DNA of 64,000 bases from Bryoerythrophyllum caledonicum (taxonomy: Eukaryota; Streptophyta; Bryopsida; Pottiales; Pottiaceae), in the NCBI GenBank assembly GCA_963971425.1, contig OZ020523.1:22921105-22985104 (forward strand), read 5' to 3'. The translations under genes and the position numbers were made by a program. Shown in pieces: positions 37,340 to 50,097 of the stretch. Positions within the stretch are counted from its first letter, which is position 1. Each line of letters begins with the position of its first letter. The notes beneath the pieces were generated by a model. It was not told the DNA's origin. It did no database searches and was given only the letters and a program-made list of their open reading frames with translations.

Positions 37340-40010
37340 TGAAATTTATTGGATGGTTTCTGTTGAGGATGTGTTGGGATTTGTGGCATGTGTAGGGAAC
37401 CAATAAATTTCAATGGTGAGATGGTTTATTAGATGATTTAAATCTGAAATTAATTAGATGATTTCTGTTAGATATGAATATTATGAGGTGTTGAGTGATT
37501 GATGTTTCATATTGTGTGAGGTATGAGTTATCCATCCTATTTTATCAAAGCATGCGTGATAGTTGAATATGATATTCAATTGGTTTGAAACAAGATGCGA
37601 GCATGTTTTCTTATATATGGTTTAAACACTAACAATCTTTCTTATATATTTGACAATCTCGAGTGATACATGTCAAGGTCTTTAGGTTGTCTCTTGTGTC
37701 GATTCGAAGGATTTTGTGATGCTCAATTGTGGAAGTGTCTCTTATTGATGCTAAGTAGCTATCTCATTTGTCTTAGGATATTGGATGTGTTTAACATGTA
37801 ATGCTTGTCATGAATGAGCCTTTACCATTTATAAAACGGTTGGAATATATTTGGATTATTGATTTCACTTTGTCGAATGAAAGATTTTGCTTGTGGAGTT
37901 TTAAGACCTTAATTGTAGACCTTGAGATTCTCTTGTTGTGTATGTGTTTTGACGATGAGTTCTTGCAATTCTTTTTGTTCCGGTTTTGGTTTCACCATGT
38001 AGTGCATTTCTGTGTTGGCGACCAATAAAGAAGAAGCTAGAGGAGGTTGAAGTCTCGTCTTGTTGGTTCAAAGTGAAAGTAGTTGGGTTATATGCAGGCC
38101 TTTTTTTTTTGGCGACCTGAGGCCAAAAAGCAAAATTTTATTTCCAAAAATAGAATATTCCCGAAAAACTGGGAAATCTTCAGATTTTATATTGCCAAAA
38201 CTTCATTGATTGCCGTTGGCATATCGCCATATTGCTACTAATGAACTCCAACTTGTCGCCAAAATGGATGTACAAATCTATGTTTATAGAGATGAATTCT
38301 CCAAATTGGATATTTATAGAGAAAATTTGGTTTTGTATGGTTTTGAGAGAAACTTTGCGTCGCCAAACTTGCCGTCGTTAAAAAGTTTGTGTCGCCACTC
38401 TGGCCAAATCTGGCTAAAACTCTGAAACCAAAAAAAAAGGCCTGGTTATATGGAAAGGGTGGTGTTGGAAAGACCACCATCTCAAGGGCCATGTGCAATG
38501 AAATTTTTGGGAATTATTGTGGTAGGTATGCCATGTGGAAATGGGAGGCAAGGATCAAGCGGAGTTACAAAGGAGAGTCCTTGGACAATTGACACATGCT
38601 AACGCATTGATCTTGGAGAATGATTTTAAGAAGGTAAGATTCTAGGATATTGATGGAAACAAAACATGGTGTGGTGGGCATATGTTCTTATTTTCACATG
38701 TTCTTATACACTAATATGTGTTGTAAGTGATAGTGAAGTCCATTTTATTATTGAAATGGAGACTTCTACTTGGATGGCTTGTTAGATGGGATCTTTTGGC
38801 TTGTTATTTTTGTGTGATTTGCAACTTGAATTTGTTCAGCATTTTAGGTGCGTGTTTGATAGTTTGACATAATGTGTGTTGATAACATTTGACAGCTTGA
38901 TTACTTATTGAAGCAATGCATGCATTAGCAAGATGTGCTTCTTCTATTGGATAATATATGGGATGATGATTTTGAGGAAGCATTGAAGTACTTCAATGCT
39001 AGCCACCATGGTAAGGGTATGGTGTTAGTGACATCGCGGTCTATTGGAGTTTTGAAACGATTAGGCATTGAAGTATGCAGTTGCATGGAGATGTCAAATT
39101 TGGAAGAAGAAGGTGCAATGAATGTACTCTTTTTTTATAGTGGAATCTTTCAGGAGTTTATTATAGATGAGAGTGATTGGAAGATTGTTCGGAGGTGTGT
39201 AATGAAATGTTGCTTTTCAAGGAGGGAGATATCAACATTGCATATTGATCAAGAGTGAAAATATCATCCTTTGACGTTGAAGGTCTTGGGAGGTAATTAG
39301 TTACTACCAAGATCAAAGATTGGGATGAAGCCTTCAAGGCATTGGATAAGTTCAACATATGGAAAGACAAAACACACCCTGTGTTCTCAATCCTTTGCCT
39401 GGGGTTTGATGCTCCGGAGCCAAAGTTGCAAGAGATATTGTTGGACCTTGCCTTCTTTGGAGACGTGAATGGACTTGTCATCCAAGGGATTTTTATTCTT
39501 CTACTTCACAATATGAGTATCAGGATATGTTGGAGTGAGAATGGTTGTGCATATTTCATTCAGTCTCCAAAGGTGAAATGATTGCAAATGTAAGACTTGT
39601 CTCCTTTTCCTTCTTGAAAGTTTAGTCTATGTTGAGGTAATCTTCTCTACATTAGTGGTTTTGAAAATCATTTAAAACTTGACAACGTACCCTTTTTATT
39701 GCAATATGTTCTTTATGTTTATTCTCACAAAGGCATGACATTTAAAAGAGCTTGATGGTTGTCAATTCATATCAATTGGAATATGCAACCAAGTTTGGTG
39801 GTTTGTAATCTCAAGTTGAAGTAGTTTTGACCATCTATGAGAGTGAAATTATATATGTTTGCGAGATTGAACAATTTTACATTGCTAATTGCACTATCCT
39901 TCTTTGATTGATATGTAGTTTCTTCTCTATTGACAAATGCAACATACCTCGTTGCAGCAAAGCCATTGAACCTATTTGAAATACTAAAGTGGACCAATTT
40001 GAATCTCTAA
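37340..40010 (+). pseudogene. TNL receptor pseudogene B
   Basis: Follows the intact receptor from its first intron ('gaggatgtgttgg', 37360; compare 30855) but lacks the TIR exon, resuming in the intron after it (37670-37760; compare 31630-31700). The NB-ARC start (GTTGGGTTATATG) is interrupted by a hAT-type MITE, then continues with YGKGGVGKTTISRAMCNE and kinase-2 LLLLDNIWDDDFEEALKY (38935-39258), ending at a stop where the intact gene reads on into the ARC region. 39260-39600 has ARC-like sequence in changing frames. 39780-39990 matches the intron of pseudogene A (9680-9960). No LRR exon remains. Confidence 0.85.
38095..38444. mobile_element. hAT-type MITE inserted in the P-loop exon of pseudogene B
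   Basis: 350 bp with termini CAGGCCTTTTTTTTT and AAAAAAAAAGGCCTG, flanked by a perfect 8 bp direct repeat GTTATATG (38087-38094 and 38445-38452). An 8 bp target duplication with CA...TG ends is typical of the hAT superfamily. It has no transposase and so is non-autonomous. The perfect target duplication implies a fairly recent insertion. Confidence 0.93.
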
Positions 40011-42778
40011 ATTTGAAAAAAAAATTGATTTTTATGGTTGACTTTGTGTGGAGGTCATGTTTGGCAGCCCTAGTGAGGCAACCAAACCCCTAAAGGACCA
40101 AGTATACATGTGGGCTACAAAATTTTAACTTTGATTGCAATTATCTTTCAATCTCTACGATCAAAATTCATAAAAATGTTACCACATCATCTCGTGTAAG
40201 TTTAAAAGAAGATCCTATGGTTACATTCTTAAAAATTCATCTTGGAAGGAATAGAGATTCCTTTAAAATACCTCGGACTTTTAAGGACCCGAGTCTCCTT
40301 CGGAAGAATTCCTTGATTTTTGGGCAGGTTCCTAACATTCGAAAAAAAATCAATTTTCTCTGAAATTTTTATTATAGATTGCCTTTGATAAGAGCTTTGT
40401 GGACATATTTTTATTTTATTTTTTGGATTTGTGGTTTGAAAGTTAGTACCACTCATAGTTTTTGAGGGAAATTGTCAAGGAACTTTAGGGGTTAAAGGAA
40501 TTGCATGCTGCTATGAAGCAATGTAAGCCAGCTTTCGTTGCAAAGCACCATTTCATGTAGTACTTTCATTTGGTAATTTTGAAATGACCTCCAAATGAAA
40601 TTAATTTCAAGGAGGAGGTAAATTATGATATTGAGTTACCAATTAGGTTAAATCATGTTTTTTTCATGTCCCATAACCACAATGTTGCCTCGGTGGCAGC
40701 CTCTCCATGCTCAGTTTGTGAAGTTTGCATTGGTGATTTTAGGTTAATATGGACAAAATTGTTGGATAATATGGGCAAATTTGCAAAATTCATGATTTGT
40801 TATTTTTAGTACAATAAAAATAGAATTTTGAAATGTACTGTACAATGTTTTTATAAATAGGTCAAGGGTATTAACCCTTAAAGGTTTGTGGGAGAGCATA
40901 TATATGGTCACTTGTTTTAGTCTTAGAATATAGAAAATGCATTAAAATTTAGCAAGATTTACACCTTTGGATTGAAGATTTTTCAACTATCATCTTTCAT
41001 TTGGAGGTCATTTCAAAATTTGAACCTTATCATGTTCAAATCCGACACCATACATGTAGAATACTTGACCATTTTGCAACTTCTCAAACATGTAGTAGGT
41101 TCAATGCCATGTGTCATTGGATTGGGCTCAACCCATACACAAACTCTTATAACTATTGTATACATCAATTTTCACACCTTGTATGTCAAATACACTGTAA
41201 ACATCATGCTGCAACCCAAATGTGGCTTCCGAGACCTTTAAAGGTTAAATTAGCCTCAGATTGTGCAATGGTGGTACACAGTGTTTTTGGAGGTTGTCTT
41301 TAACTCATAATAAATATGGATATATGAAAAATGTAAAATTCACGCACATACTTAATGTTAAAACCGCCTTCCAATTTCCAAATATCATGTAGTGCCACCA
41401 TTGTCAAGCCAAATATTGGATAGATATCACTTCCTGGTGCAAACATGTCACTTTTTCATCCATTTTGATCATTTGTACCCATACACATATATGTTCAACA
41501 TAAAAGTCGGTGACAAAACAATATTGCTTTCAAACCATGTATAGCCCAAGTTAGTATTTTCAAAGGCAAGATTACCATCTGCCTCTTTACTTGATATCTA
41601 TGATGTTTATTTTGATTTGATAATCACGTATTTTTAATGAAGAAGTATCATGGTAGTACACTACACACTAAATATAGTGTAGAGGGATTATTGATGTAGA
41701 TCACTCACACTAATTTCCATCGAAGCATGTGCATGCCAAGTTCTGATTGGGTATTTGTTCTCAAGCAAGTGTGTGTCAGTCAACAATTGAATGTAAATTT
41801 TCAATTAGTGTAGGAAATTTCAAGTAGTCTGGTCTACACTATATTCACAGAACGGTGTAGTTTTGGAGGAATGTAATTCTATTCCTAACAAACTCCTATG
41901 AAATGGCCATGTCATTAAAACTAGAATTTACTTAGCTTTGAATAATTACTACGCTTGAAATGGCTAGATACTTATCACTCCTTGGCTTTAAATAGTTACT
42001 GTGGAAAAAAACCATTCTTTAATGCAAAAGTTCTATTTCAAGGCAATTTCACACCCTTCAAGGTAGAAAAGTAGAAAAGTAAAGAAAGCAATATACTTTC
42101 CTCACCAAAAAATGAGATTTTGTTATTCTTTTAGTTTTCTTATTTCTACAGCAAGGTACGGTATTGATGTATTGAAAATCTGAATCATTGTTTTTTAACA
42201 AGCTGAGTTTATACTCGAATTAAAACATGTATCTACAATGTTTGAGCTTTTGTTATTTGCACACTAGGAAACAAAGTAGAACAACCTTCAAATGCCTCTA
42301 AAACTTCAAGGTGTTCAAGCAAGCGTCATCATGTGAACCATAATGAGAATGTATTGAAACCTTGTGTAGTATCAAAATTTGATGCCAACATAGATGATCA
42401 CACACGCGGTCCCAAACATGTCCCCTCAAAAAATAAATTTATTGTGGGTGGTTAGTAGGAAAGACATGTTGTTTCTTGGATATGTGAATTTTGCCTTGGA
42501 TTAATATTTAAGATTAATTTTAAACAAATGTGAACTAGCTCTTTAAGGACAAGCGACCATTTTTCTGATAGTGAAATGTATCCAATACCTTGGTGATGTT
42601 CCGCATAATCTATTATACTTGTAGGTTCTCCCATCGTCCAAAGTTTGCTTGTCCTTAATGAGTTGAGAGTGCAAATTCTTCCATCGAGTTCTACTATGGC
42701 AATTTTGAGTTTGTTTTGCTTTGCTTTGCTTTATTTTGTGACAGTGGTGAGATCTCCTAGTTGATAGCTGACTATAAG
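40011..42778. other. Intergenic DNA packed with small diverged repeats
   Basis: No gene seen. Two inverted-repeat blocks share a (TTAA)CCC(C/T)TAAAGG terminal motif: about 40088-40500 and 40870-41253. 41650-41870 contains facing 'ctacact' motifs (possible CACTA-type relic). 42440-42780 includes a solo copy of the 277 bp repeat and a GCTTTGCTTT microsatellite at 42715-42736. Confidence 0.45.
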
Positions 42779-42791
42779 TCAACTTCAATTG

Positions 42792-44001
42792 CATAGATAT
42801 GAATGGCCCTCTATGAGCGAAACCCCCGATAAAGGTCCCATAAGGTTCTTGAACAAATACCTCAAAAAACATGATCTTATAAATAACCTAGAAAAACTCA
42901 CAGAAAATCTCCCCAATATTGATAAATGGATCGGCAACCCAAATATCCACATCGTAATGTCCAACAATTTTTGGAAAAACCCCGTAATTACAGATTCACA
43001 AATCACATGCCTAATCAAATTCCGCACCGGACAATACATGGGAAATGCCCGCAAACAACTCTTCTTCGGAATAGAAAGATTTCCTTCAACTACATGTCCA
43101 ATTTGCAACACTGCGGACCCAGACACATGGCTACATGTCTTACTCAAGTGCCAAAACCCCCATATTCACTCACTAATTGTCAAAAGACATAACAAAGCCG
43201 TATGGGCTATTCGTAAACTACTTATATCATCAACCAAATCTCGTTGCTTCATTCTCATGAATGCCGGAACCTTTAATGACAACCCACAAGAAAATAAGGT
43301 CCCGCCCTGGCTATTACCATGCACCTGCCACACACGAAAATGTCAATGTAATGCAAGATTCAAACCCGACCTACCATGTGTTAGAGGACTTTCATACAAA
43401 GACCCCCCACCAAACCGCATAGACCCTAGTCTCACTATTCAGTTTATTGAATTTACATATTGCAATGATAGATTCTCTCCGGACACTATAGCAAACAAAA
43501 TAAATAAATATCAACCACTAATTGACGATATTCAAGCACTAGGATGGAAAGTAGACCCCCTTATTGTCATCACCGCGGGAGCCAGAGCCACCACCTTCAT
43601 TCCCTCAATGACAACCCTTGAAGACACATTTAAAATCCCCATCACTTTAATCAAAACCACCTTTTCAAATATTAACACTATTGCAATTCAACATGCTATG
43701 TCAATACTCCTGCACAAACGAAAACTTGAAAACAACCAACCCCTTCTTGACGCATCAAACCCCCCTCCATAGACCTGCACTTGCAATTTCACCGTACACT
43801 TCCTCCTTCCTTTAAGAGACTTTTTGGACCTTGGGTCTTTTGATATTGGCTAGTTGTTACTGGGTACATAGTGTCCTCCATCGAAAGGGGGAAGTAGTTC
43901 CATACTACTAACCTAGGCCCGGTGGGCATGGACTTAGTGGTGGAATGAACGGACACTTTATTCACGTCGGCCCCCCCTTAAGGGACCGGCGTTCTTCTTC
44001 T
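42792..44001 (+). mobile_element. 5'-truncated LINE (3' end of a non-LTR retrotransposon)
   Basis: Flanked by a 13 bp direct repeat TCAACTTCAATTG (42779-42791 and 44002-44014), the expected target duplication of target-primed reverse transcription. The open frame from about 42795 to 43772 encodes ~325 residues of the region after the reverse transcriptase: FRTGQYMGNARKQLFFG, a zinc-finger-like CPICNTADPDTWLHVLLKC, then RHNKAVWAIRKLL and a Cys/His-rich CTCHTRKCQC. This is followed by a ~230 bp 3' UTR. The RT and endonuclease domains are missing through 5' truncation. The frame is still open, so the copy is fairly young. A host gene is less likely given the precise target duplication. Confidence 0.85.
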
Positions 44002-44014
44002 TCAACTTCAATTG

Positions 44015-45232
44015 TATGAAGTGTCTTTGGAAAGCACTTGCAATAGTGAGGTTAAAGGGCTTGATCTTGCAAGATTTCAAGCTACAGAATAAGAGTTATG
44101 GAGTTTCAAAATCATATCCAATTCAACATGCAATGAGATTAGTCCAATGCTAGAATTGGAGTTTTAGGCACATTTTGTCCTCAATTTATTAGTCATTCTT
44201 TGTTCCATTACAACAAATGAACACTTTCCTAGATGTTCTATAACATCAACGGTTTAAATTTTTACTTAAGTCACCATTTGGGGATCATGATAAAAACTAT
44301 TTGGGGAATTTCATAAGAAACCTAACTTGGATAGTGTGGGCATAATGTATACAAGTTCTAAGGTACAACACGCCCTTTTTTGTATTACTTATCAATATAT
44401 AATGTAAATTACAAGGTAAAGTGGTAATATAATAAATTTAAAAGTGCATATAATACTAAGGCCTCAAATCAAGTGTACCCAACGGCTTATGGTAGCCTAG
44501 TCTTTTATGCACAATTGACACAGGTACACCAATGAATGAAGTACAAGCTAATAGAATCTAATCCAGTTTGTTGCCTTGAGGCAATTCATTCACCTACATA
44601 AATTTCCACCAACTATGTAAAACACGCAATTAAGCAATTATGCACTTGGCCAAGTGCGCTAATTGGCACTCAAAAAGAACAAGATTCTAAGCGGAAATGT
44701 CTTTTGGAAGGAAAAAAATTCCGACAATCCCTATTTTTTCTTTGCTATATTTTTGTGACAATTTCATTGAATATTGGTTTCTCAATGTGTACATAAGTAA
44801 ATCATCTTCACCATTTCGGTAAGATTATGCATAATATATGATTACGGTATTTCATTTTTATTCCATTGACAATATTACATTGACCATGTACTGACAAGAA
44901 ACTATTCATATACAATTTGTTGCATGAAATAAATTTTATATGAATTTAAATAAATTTTATATGAATTTAAATAAATTTTAGTGTCGTGCTACAAATACAA
45001 TTTGTAGGAGATGTAATGATAAAGCACGCAATACAATGATGAACTGTGAGGTTTAGAACTCTATATTTTTCATATATATAAAACCATACATGATATAACT
45101 ATTGAATACTACAAAGATCATATACTACAATCAAACAAACCGTCTCTAAAGCAAATATACCAATCACACTGTACTAGTCACCTAAACATCATGTATGCTT
45201 AGCTACGGTATGACCTTAGAGTCTTCATCATC
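44015..45232. other. AT-rich intergenic DNA
   Basis: No coding sequence is recognised. About 44928-44981 holds a 21 bp tandem repeat (ATAAATTTTATATGAATTTA type, ~2.6 copies). Confidence 0.5.
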
Positions 45233-45604
45233 CTATGGCGATATAACTCCGGTAGCGTGTTCCATGGCAATATTTACCATTTGAGCCAACTCCTCTTCTC
45301 GCACCGGACTATCTCCAAGACTGACTGTTGTAGACTGTTCATATCTGTAGCTGCCAGGGTCGCCCTGCCGCGTGTGCCTTACGCCATCTGCATCATAATA
45401 GAAGCCATCCCTAAATGACATCGGTGCAGTGAAGGTCTCCCGAAATTGAGTAACATCTTCCGATTTGCTCTGTCTTGAAACAGATGGCAATATTGGTCCA
45501 GTGCCACCTCCAATACCTTCAGCGCTCCCATGTGTCGCAGATCCAAGCTCTGATGGAGCAGGCCTCAAAGACTGTCCGCCCCTACCCAACTCCGAAAAGA
45601 ACAT
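45233..45604 (-). CDS. Hypothetical ORF or exon, 123 residues, unrecognised
   Basis: ATG at 45604, stop at 45233. The protein is not low-complexity: MFFSELGRGGQSLRPAPSEL, a Ser/Gly-rich part, then PMSFRDGFYYDADGVRHTRQ and a C-terminal EEELAQMVNIAMEHATG. Codon composition is more gene-like than the surrounding AT-rich DNA. The frame stays open upstream of the ATG (HPQFLIQCTTDSL), so it may be an internal or last exon with its true start further right. A 26-27 bp duplication (phrase 'ttcatcc(a/g)caattt') lies at about 45617-45672. No family is recognised; it could be host or transposon-derived. Confidence 0.35.
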   Translation of the reverse strand: MFFSELGRGGQSLRPAPSELGSATHGSAEGIGGGTGPILPSVSRQSKSEDVTQFRETFTAPMSFRDGFYYDADGVRHTRQGDPGSYRYEQSTTVSLGDSPVREEELAQMVNIAMEHATGVISP

Positions 45605-48369
45605 GAGAGAATCGGTCGTACATTGGATGAGAAATTGCGGATGAATAACATTGGATGAAAAATTGTGGATGAAATGCCAAAAAGTAGCTTCCGCTCTAAA
45701 TCTGAAATTAAAATGTAATTAAAGAATTAGAGACTTGGCTAATTTCAGCAAATAAACCACAAAAATATGCCCGGATTTTTTTACAAATTTTTTACAAATT
45801 TTTTTGAATTTTATTCAAATTTTTCATATTTTCAAATTGGAATGGAAAGTAGGCTTCATAAACTTCATTTCATTATTTGGACTCAAAATCACAAAATATC
45901 ATGTTAATGACTCAAAGTCAGATTTAGAGCTTGTGCTAGAATCTACGAAATCGGATACATGACTAAATAATGGGTATCAACGAACTTTGGAAGGGCTATC
46001 AACCAAGAGCAACGGCACGATTAAAAGCCTCGTGCGTACGCACGGGCCGTAAGAGAGTTGAGCCCGCTCAACATTGCCGACGCCGAACCCTAGCCCGCCC
46101 ACACTACCAACGCCGCTCCGATTCCACTACGCCGCTCTGACCCTAGCTGCTTTCATACTACTGACTTCGACACGCACATCACATGGAGGACAGAGAAGGA
46201 GAGAGATGAGGGTGAAGTGAGGAGAGAGGACCAGTAAATTAGTTAGGACGTTTGCAAGTTGGTGATGTTGCTTGCAAGTTGGTGATGTAGCTTGTAGGTT
46301 TTTTGCACGTTGTTCACTCATCTACTCGCAGGTTGTTCACGCGGCTTGGAGCGTTACTCACTCACTCACAGGTTGTACACTCGCACCTTGTTCTTTAGGT
46401 GAAACCCTAAAACACCCTAGGAGAAATCCTAAGACACCCTAGGTAAAAACCTAAGACACCTTAGGTGAAAACCTAAGACACACTAGTCAAAAGCTATGGA
46501 CACCCCCGCGTACGTACCCCCTTGAGGTGAGAAGTCTAGCCATGAAAATGGCGGCGCTGCCGAAATTAGGGTTCCAAAATTAGGGTTTTTAGATCGCCGT
46601 CAAAGTTTAGATAGTTAGGGTTTTCAGATGTAGTGTCTCATGTTTTCCACTTAAGTAATGACCCAACCTTAAACCCTAAACTGAAGTTCACAGGATAAAA
46701 CGCAAACAAAATTAAATTATAAGTAGTTTAGAATGGTTGTGCAGCTGAGTAGTTTAGAAAGGACGTGCTACTTTCCGCTTTGAACCTGCAATCACATAAA
46801 AATCAGTGAACAACATGATAGGATGAAGAAGAAATCTTGACCATCTAAAAACATCTAAAAACATTATATGTGGAGCTCACCTTTGGATGATCGTAAAAAA
46901 TAGACTCACTATTATGAAATGGCTACCTTATATGGATTTCTAAACTTTGTGGTTAACTACTCTACTTTTATACATATACCAAATATTACCTTCTTTTAAG
47001 AATATTACCTTGTGGTCAAACACTCTACTATTATACATATAAAGAATATTATTTTATGGTCAAACAATCTACTTTTATACATATAAATATTACCGTCTTT
47101 TTTCTTACCAAAAAAATTTTTGTTTACTGTAAAAAGTAGAGTACATTTTAACCAAAGTCGAACATTTTTAGACATTTTGAGGAAGGGGAAAAAAACTTGT
47201 TTTCTACATAAAAACTAGAGATCTTCAAAGTCTTTGCTATTATTTTTTTTTACCACAATATGTGGTGAAAACCTTAGTATCAACCGTTTGGATTATCAAA
47301 GTATTCCATATTTGTGTTAAAAAAAAAGTAAAATGTGAATTGGTAATTTTTCATTTTTTTTCAATTAGACGTCAAAATTAGGTGCTTTGCCACTTTTTAG
47401 TTGTGGTAGTTTTGGGGTGCTTCTTGATGGAAAAAGGCTTGGAAATTTAGGGGTTTGTTCCTTGAGGATACTTACGTTCATTGAAATTTTAATATGAAAA
47501 TGTCCTTCATAACAACTTTTTGGAGGTATTTAAATTATTGTATTTGGGTTGATGGTTTGAAAGTTAGTTCATACCTAATATTGGAACTTACAACTTTTGC
47601 TATTACTCTCTATTGCCATTAAGATTTTCCATACCCATAAAGGAAAAATAAGACTTTTAGAATGGACTACAAAATAATAATTATATTTTGTGTGAATTTC
47701 TAATTGTATATAGATCTAAATCTGAGTCAAATGTTTTCAGGAAAATGATTGGAGAAAACTATACCTTCTATAGTTAAAAAAGCTTATAAATCTTCAAAGC
47801 ATTCCCTTCTACTGTTTTTGATATCTATTAGTGAGAAATTTCTTCTTAACCGTTACAATTGTCATTCTAGAACATATTAACATTTTCAAAGTAATATATC
47901 ACGATGTAGAAAATAATGAATCTATATTCATTGCACATTTTTCTTGTAATACGCTTTTATTTTCTACCTCTTAAACTTGGTTATAAGGAACTAACAAAAA
48001 CTATTAACAAAACAATAGAATATTTAGACTTTCTTTAGTGCAAAAATGAAATACAAAGTGAAGTCAAATTTGATCCTATACCTTTAAAGTAGGGATGAGA
48101 ATGAATCTTTTCCTCAACTTCAAACCTTATCATCTTTTAAGCTGTACGGCCAACATTTATGTCCTTTTAATAATTATATTGATCAATGGATCATTGTTGA
48201 GATGTAATAATTAGGACATCAAATAAATGTTGTTGACTTCTAACTTACACTTTGGAGTAGGATCAACAATTAGTACCTATATTTAATGTAAAATTGTAAA
48301 TGAATTTTAGGAGTTGATATACGAAGATTTTAGGTTGTTTTCATCATGTGTTATATAATGACACTAATG
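45605..48369. other. Intergenic DNA with short tandem repeats
   Basis: 45790-45930 is a partial copy of the ~620 bp dispersed repeat. 46000-46570 is more GC-rich and may be an old promoter or gene edge; it holds short tandem arrays around 46250-46320 and 46396-46484. 46930-47110 has about three diverged units containing 'tggtcaaacactctac'. 47160-48160 is AT-rich and resembles 5460-5910. Confidence 0.45.
46396..46484 (+). repeat. 22 bp tandem repeat, four units
   Basis: Units of the form TAGGTGAAAACCTAAGACACC start at 46396, 46418, 46440 and 46462. They contain CCCTAA-like cores but are not telomeric repeats. Confidence 0.85.
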
Positions 48370-48389
48370 TGTTTGTTATAGTCAGGTAG

Positions 48390-48838
48390 TAAAGATTTTG
48401 GAGCGAAAAGATATTAATTGTGGACAATTTGTAGCCCTAAGTGTTGATAGAGTTGAGGTTGAAGGTGGTATATCATTCTATGTAGGGAAGGTGATTGAAG
48501 GTGGGAAAAATCAAAGGAGTCATAAGATGAAGGTTTGTTGGTATTGGCCTATCATGCAAAGAGAAAATGTTGACAGAACAGGGTCTACCGCACAACGATA
48601 TGGATGCATTCTGGGAGCCCACGTGTGAGAGCCATAGTTGAATAGAGAAAGAGGCATGCATCTTTTCGTGGATAGACGAACGTGAAAGAACAGTGGCTGG
48701 CGCTTTCCGGAGGAGAAAGCGAAATATATTTGGATGGCAAGTTGAAAGCAAGATTCGGATTTTTCAGTCGGCTAAGGCTCACACATTAGAATATATTGCA
48801 ATGCAAACCGATGCAATTGACGATGAGCGGTTGTAAGC
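48390..48838 (+). pseudogene. Degraded unrecognised coding remnant
   Basis: An open frame around 48390-48628 reads VKILERKDINCGQFVALSVD, then GGISFYVGKVIEGG and MKVCWYWPI. A neighbouring frame (48597-48838) continues with YMDAFWEPTCESHS, a stop, then IEKEACIFSWIDERERTVAG and ends LEYIAMQTDAIDDERL. The pattern 'FVALSVD..FYVGKV....VCWYWP' followed by 'FWEP' looks like one former protein broken by at least one frameshift and one stop. The first half recalls small barrel domains that read 'valid for function, gives V-x-V-x-W-W' (such as BAH or Tudor-like), but this is only an impression. The owner could be a transposon or a host gene. Confidence 0.35.
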
Positions 48839-49910
48839 AGCCTTGAATGATATGTAGTAAAGGAAGATACTTCAATGAGTGTATGGTGTATGGTGATTGA
48901 CATGTAGGGTATATGTAAGAGTAGTCTACCACAAAGGTTATATAAGGGTTTTGGTAACAATTGACCAATAAATCCGAGAGGTTTTTCCCATTGTTTGATT
49001 ACATCACCAAGTACAAGAATATATGCAATATGTTGATTTTCTTCTTCTTATGTATCATGTTCCATGTGTAATATATTCAAATCAATTGCCATTCATAGCG
49101 TAGTGTTTTAGTTTACATAATTGCGTATTTCGTATAGTTACTTGACAAGCTTCTTTCCAAAAACATACTACTGAGTATGAAACAAATATTTATCAAATTC
49201 TAACCAAGTTCCATATCAAATTTGTCAAAAATGCCAAAAAAAACTTATTGAATTAACATTTTTGGTTATATTAAAAATTGTTCTCAGATCCTAAATTTTT
49301 TTAAAAAAAAAATAGGAAATCAAACAAAACTTAATTTGATCCAACACATTGGCCGCCGTTGTCACTAAGTGCACTTTTAAAAGGCCAAGTGCATAATTGC
49401 TTAATTGCGTGTTGTAAGTAGTTTTCTGTATTTCCACATATCACAATATGTTCAATAAAATTTTCAATAAAAGAAATGAGATGGGTTTTACATAATTTCC
49501 ATTTTTCTACATTTGGGTTCAATATTTTTTTTGCAAAACCTTTTTGTAAAATAGAATTACTTTCAATTTACCAATTTCGAGGTAGGTTTTTTTCTTTCAA
49601 GATTCCTTTCTACTTGAGATTTTTGAACGTGGCTGGTAAAAACTCAGTGCAAAATCAACTTGTGACACCCTATTTCACACTTGTTTATGCAACTAAATGC
49701 GAGGTTTTATTTCTTGGGCAAATTTAGATGCACGTATTTTCATAAAAGATTCTCATTTAATTTGTGAAGAAATTGATAGTAACAAAATTTGACAGTCTCC
49801 AAGAGCTATTTCAAAGAGGTCGTGAAAAAAAAATCCAATTTAGAAAAACACGGGGTGAAAACACGGAGTAAAATTACCGCGACATTTTGCACTTCTTCCG
49901 GCTGAAAATT
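48839..49910. other. AT-rich intergenic DNA
   Basis: No gene or clear repeat seen; only AT-driven ORFs. Confidence 0.5.
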
Positions 49911-49970
49911 TGAGGACGTGGGATGGGAATTTGAGGATGTGGGATGGGAATTCGGGGACGTGGAATGGGC
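49911..49970 (+). repeat. 21 bp tandem repeat upstream of the eL14 exon
   Basis: TGAGGACGTGGGATGGGAATT at 49911-49931, a near copy at 49932-49952 and a partial third to 49970. It lies about 130 bases 5' of the eL14 start codon, within the presumed promoter. Confidence 0.85.
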
Positions 49971-50097
49971 TGTGGAATTAGAGTTTTGGAGGGGTTTTGG
50001 AAGGTTGGGGAAGGGCATCGAGGTTTCTCTTTCTCGCAGCGACACCTGCGCCACAGCCGAGCACAGTTCGGGAGGTCTTGCAGGGAAGTTAGTCGTC

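Noticed and set aside
46396-46484. CCCTAA-like repeats as an internal telomere, or spaced repeats as a CRISPR-like array
   Set aside because: Four 22 bp units without spacers, and the core is not a pure telomere unit; this is a simple tandem repeat in a plant genome.
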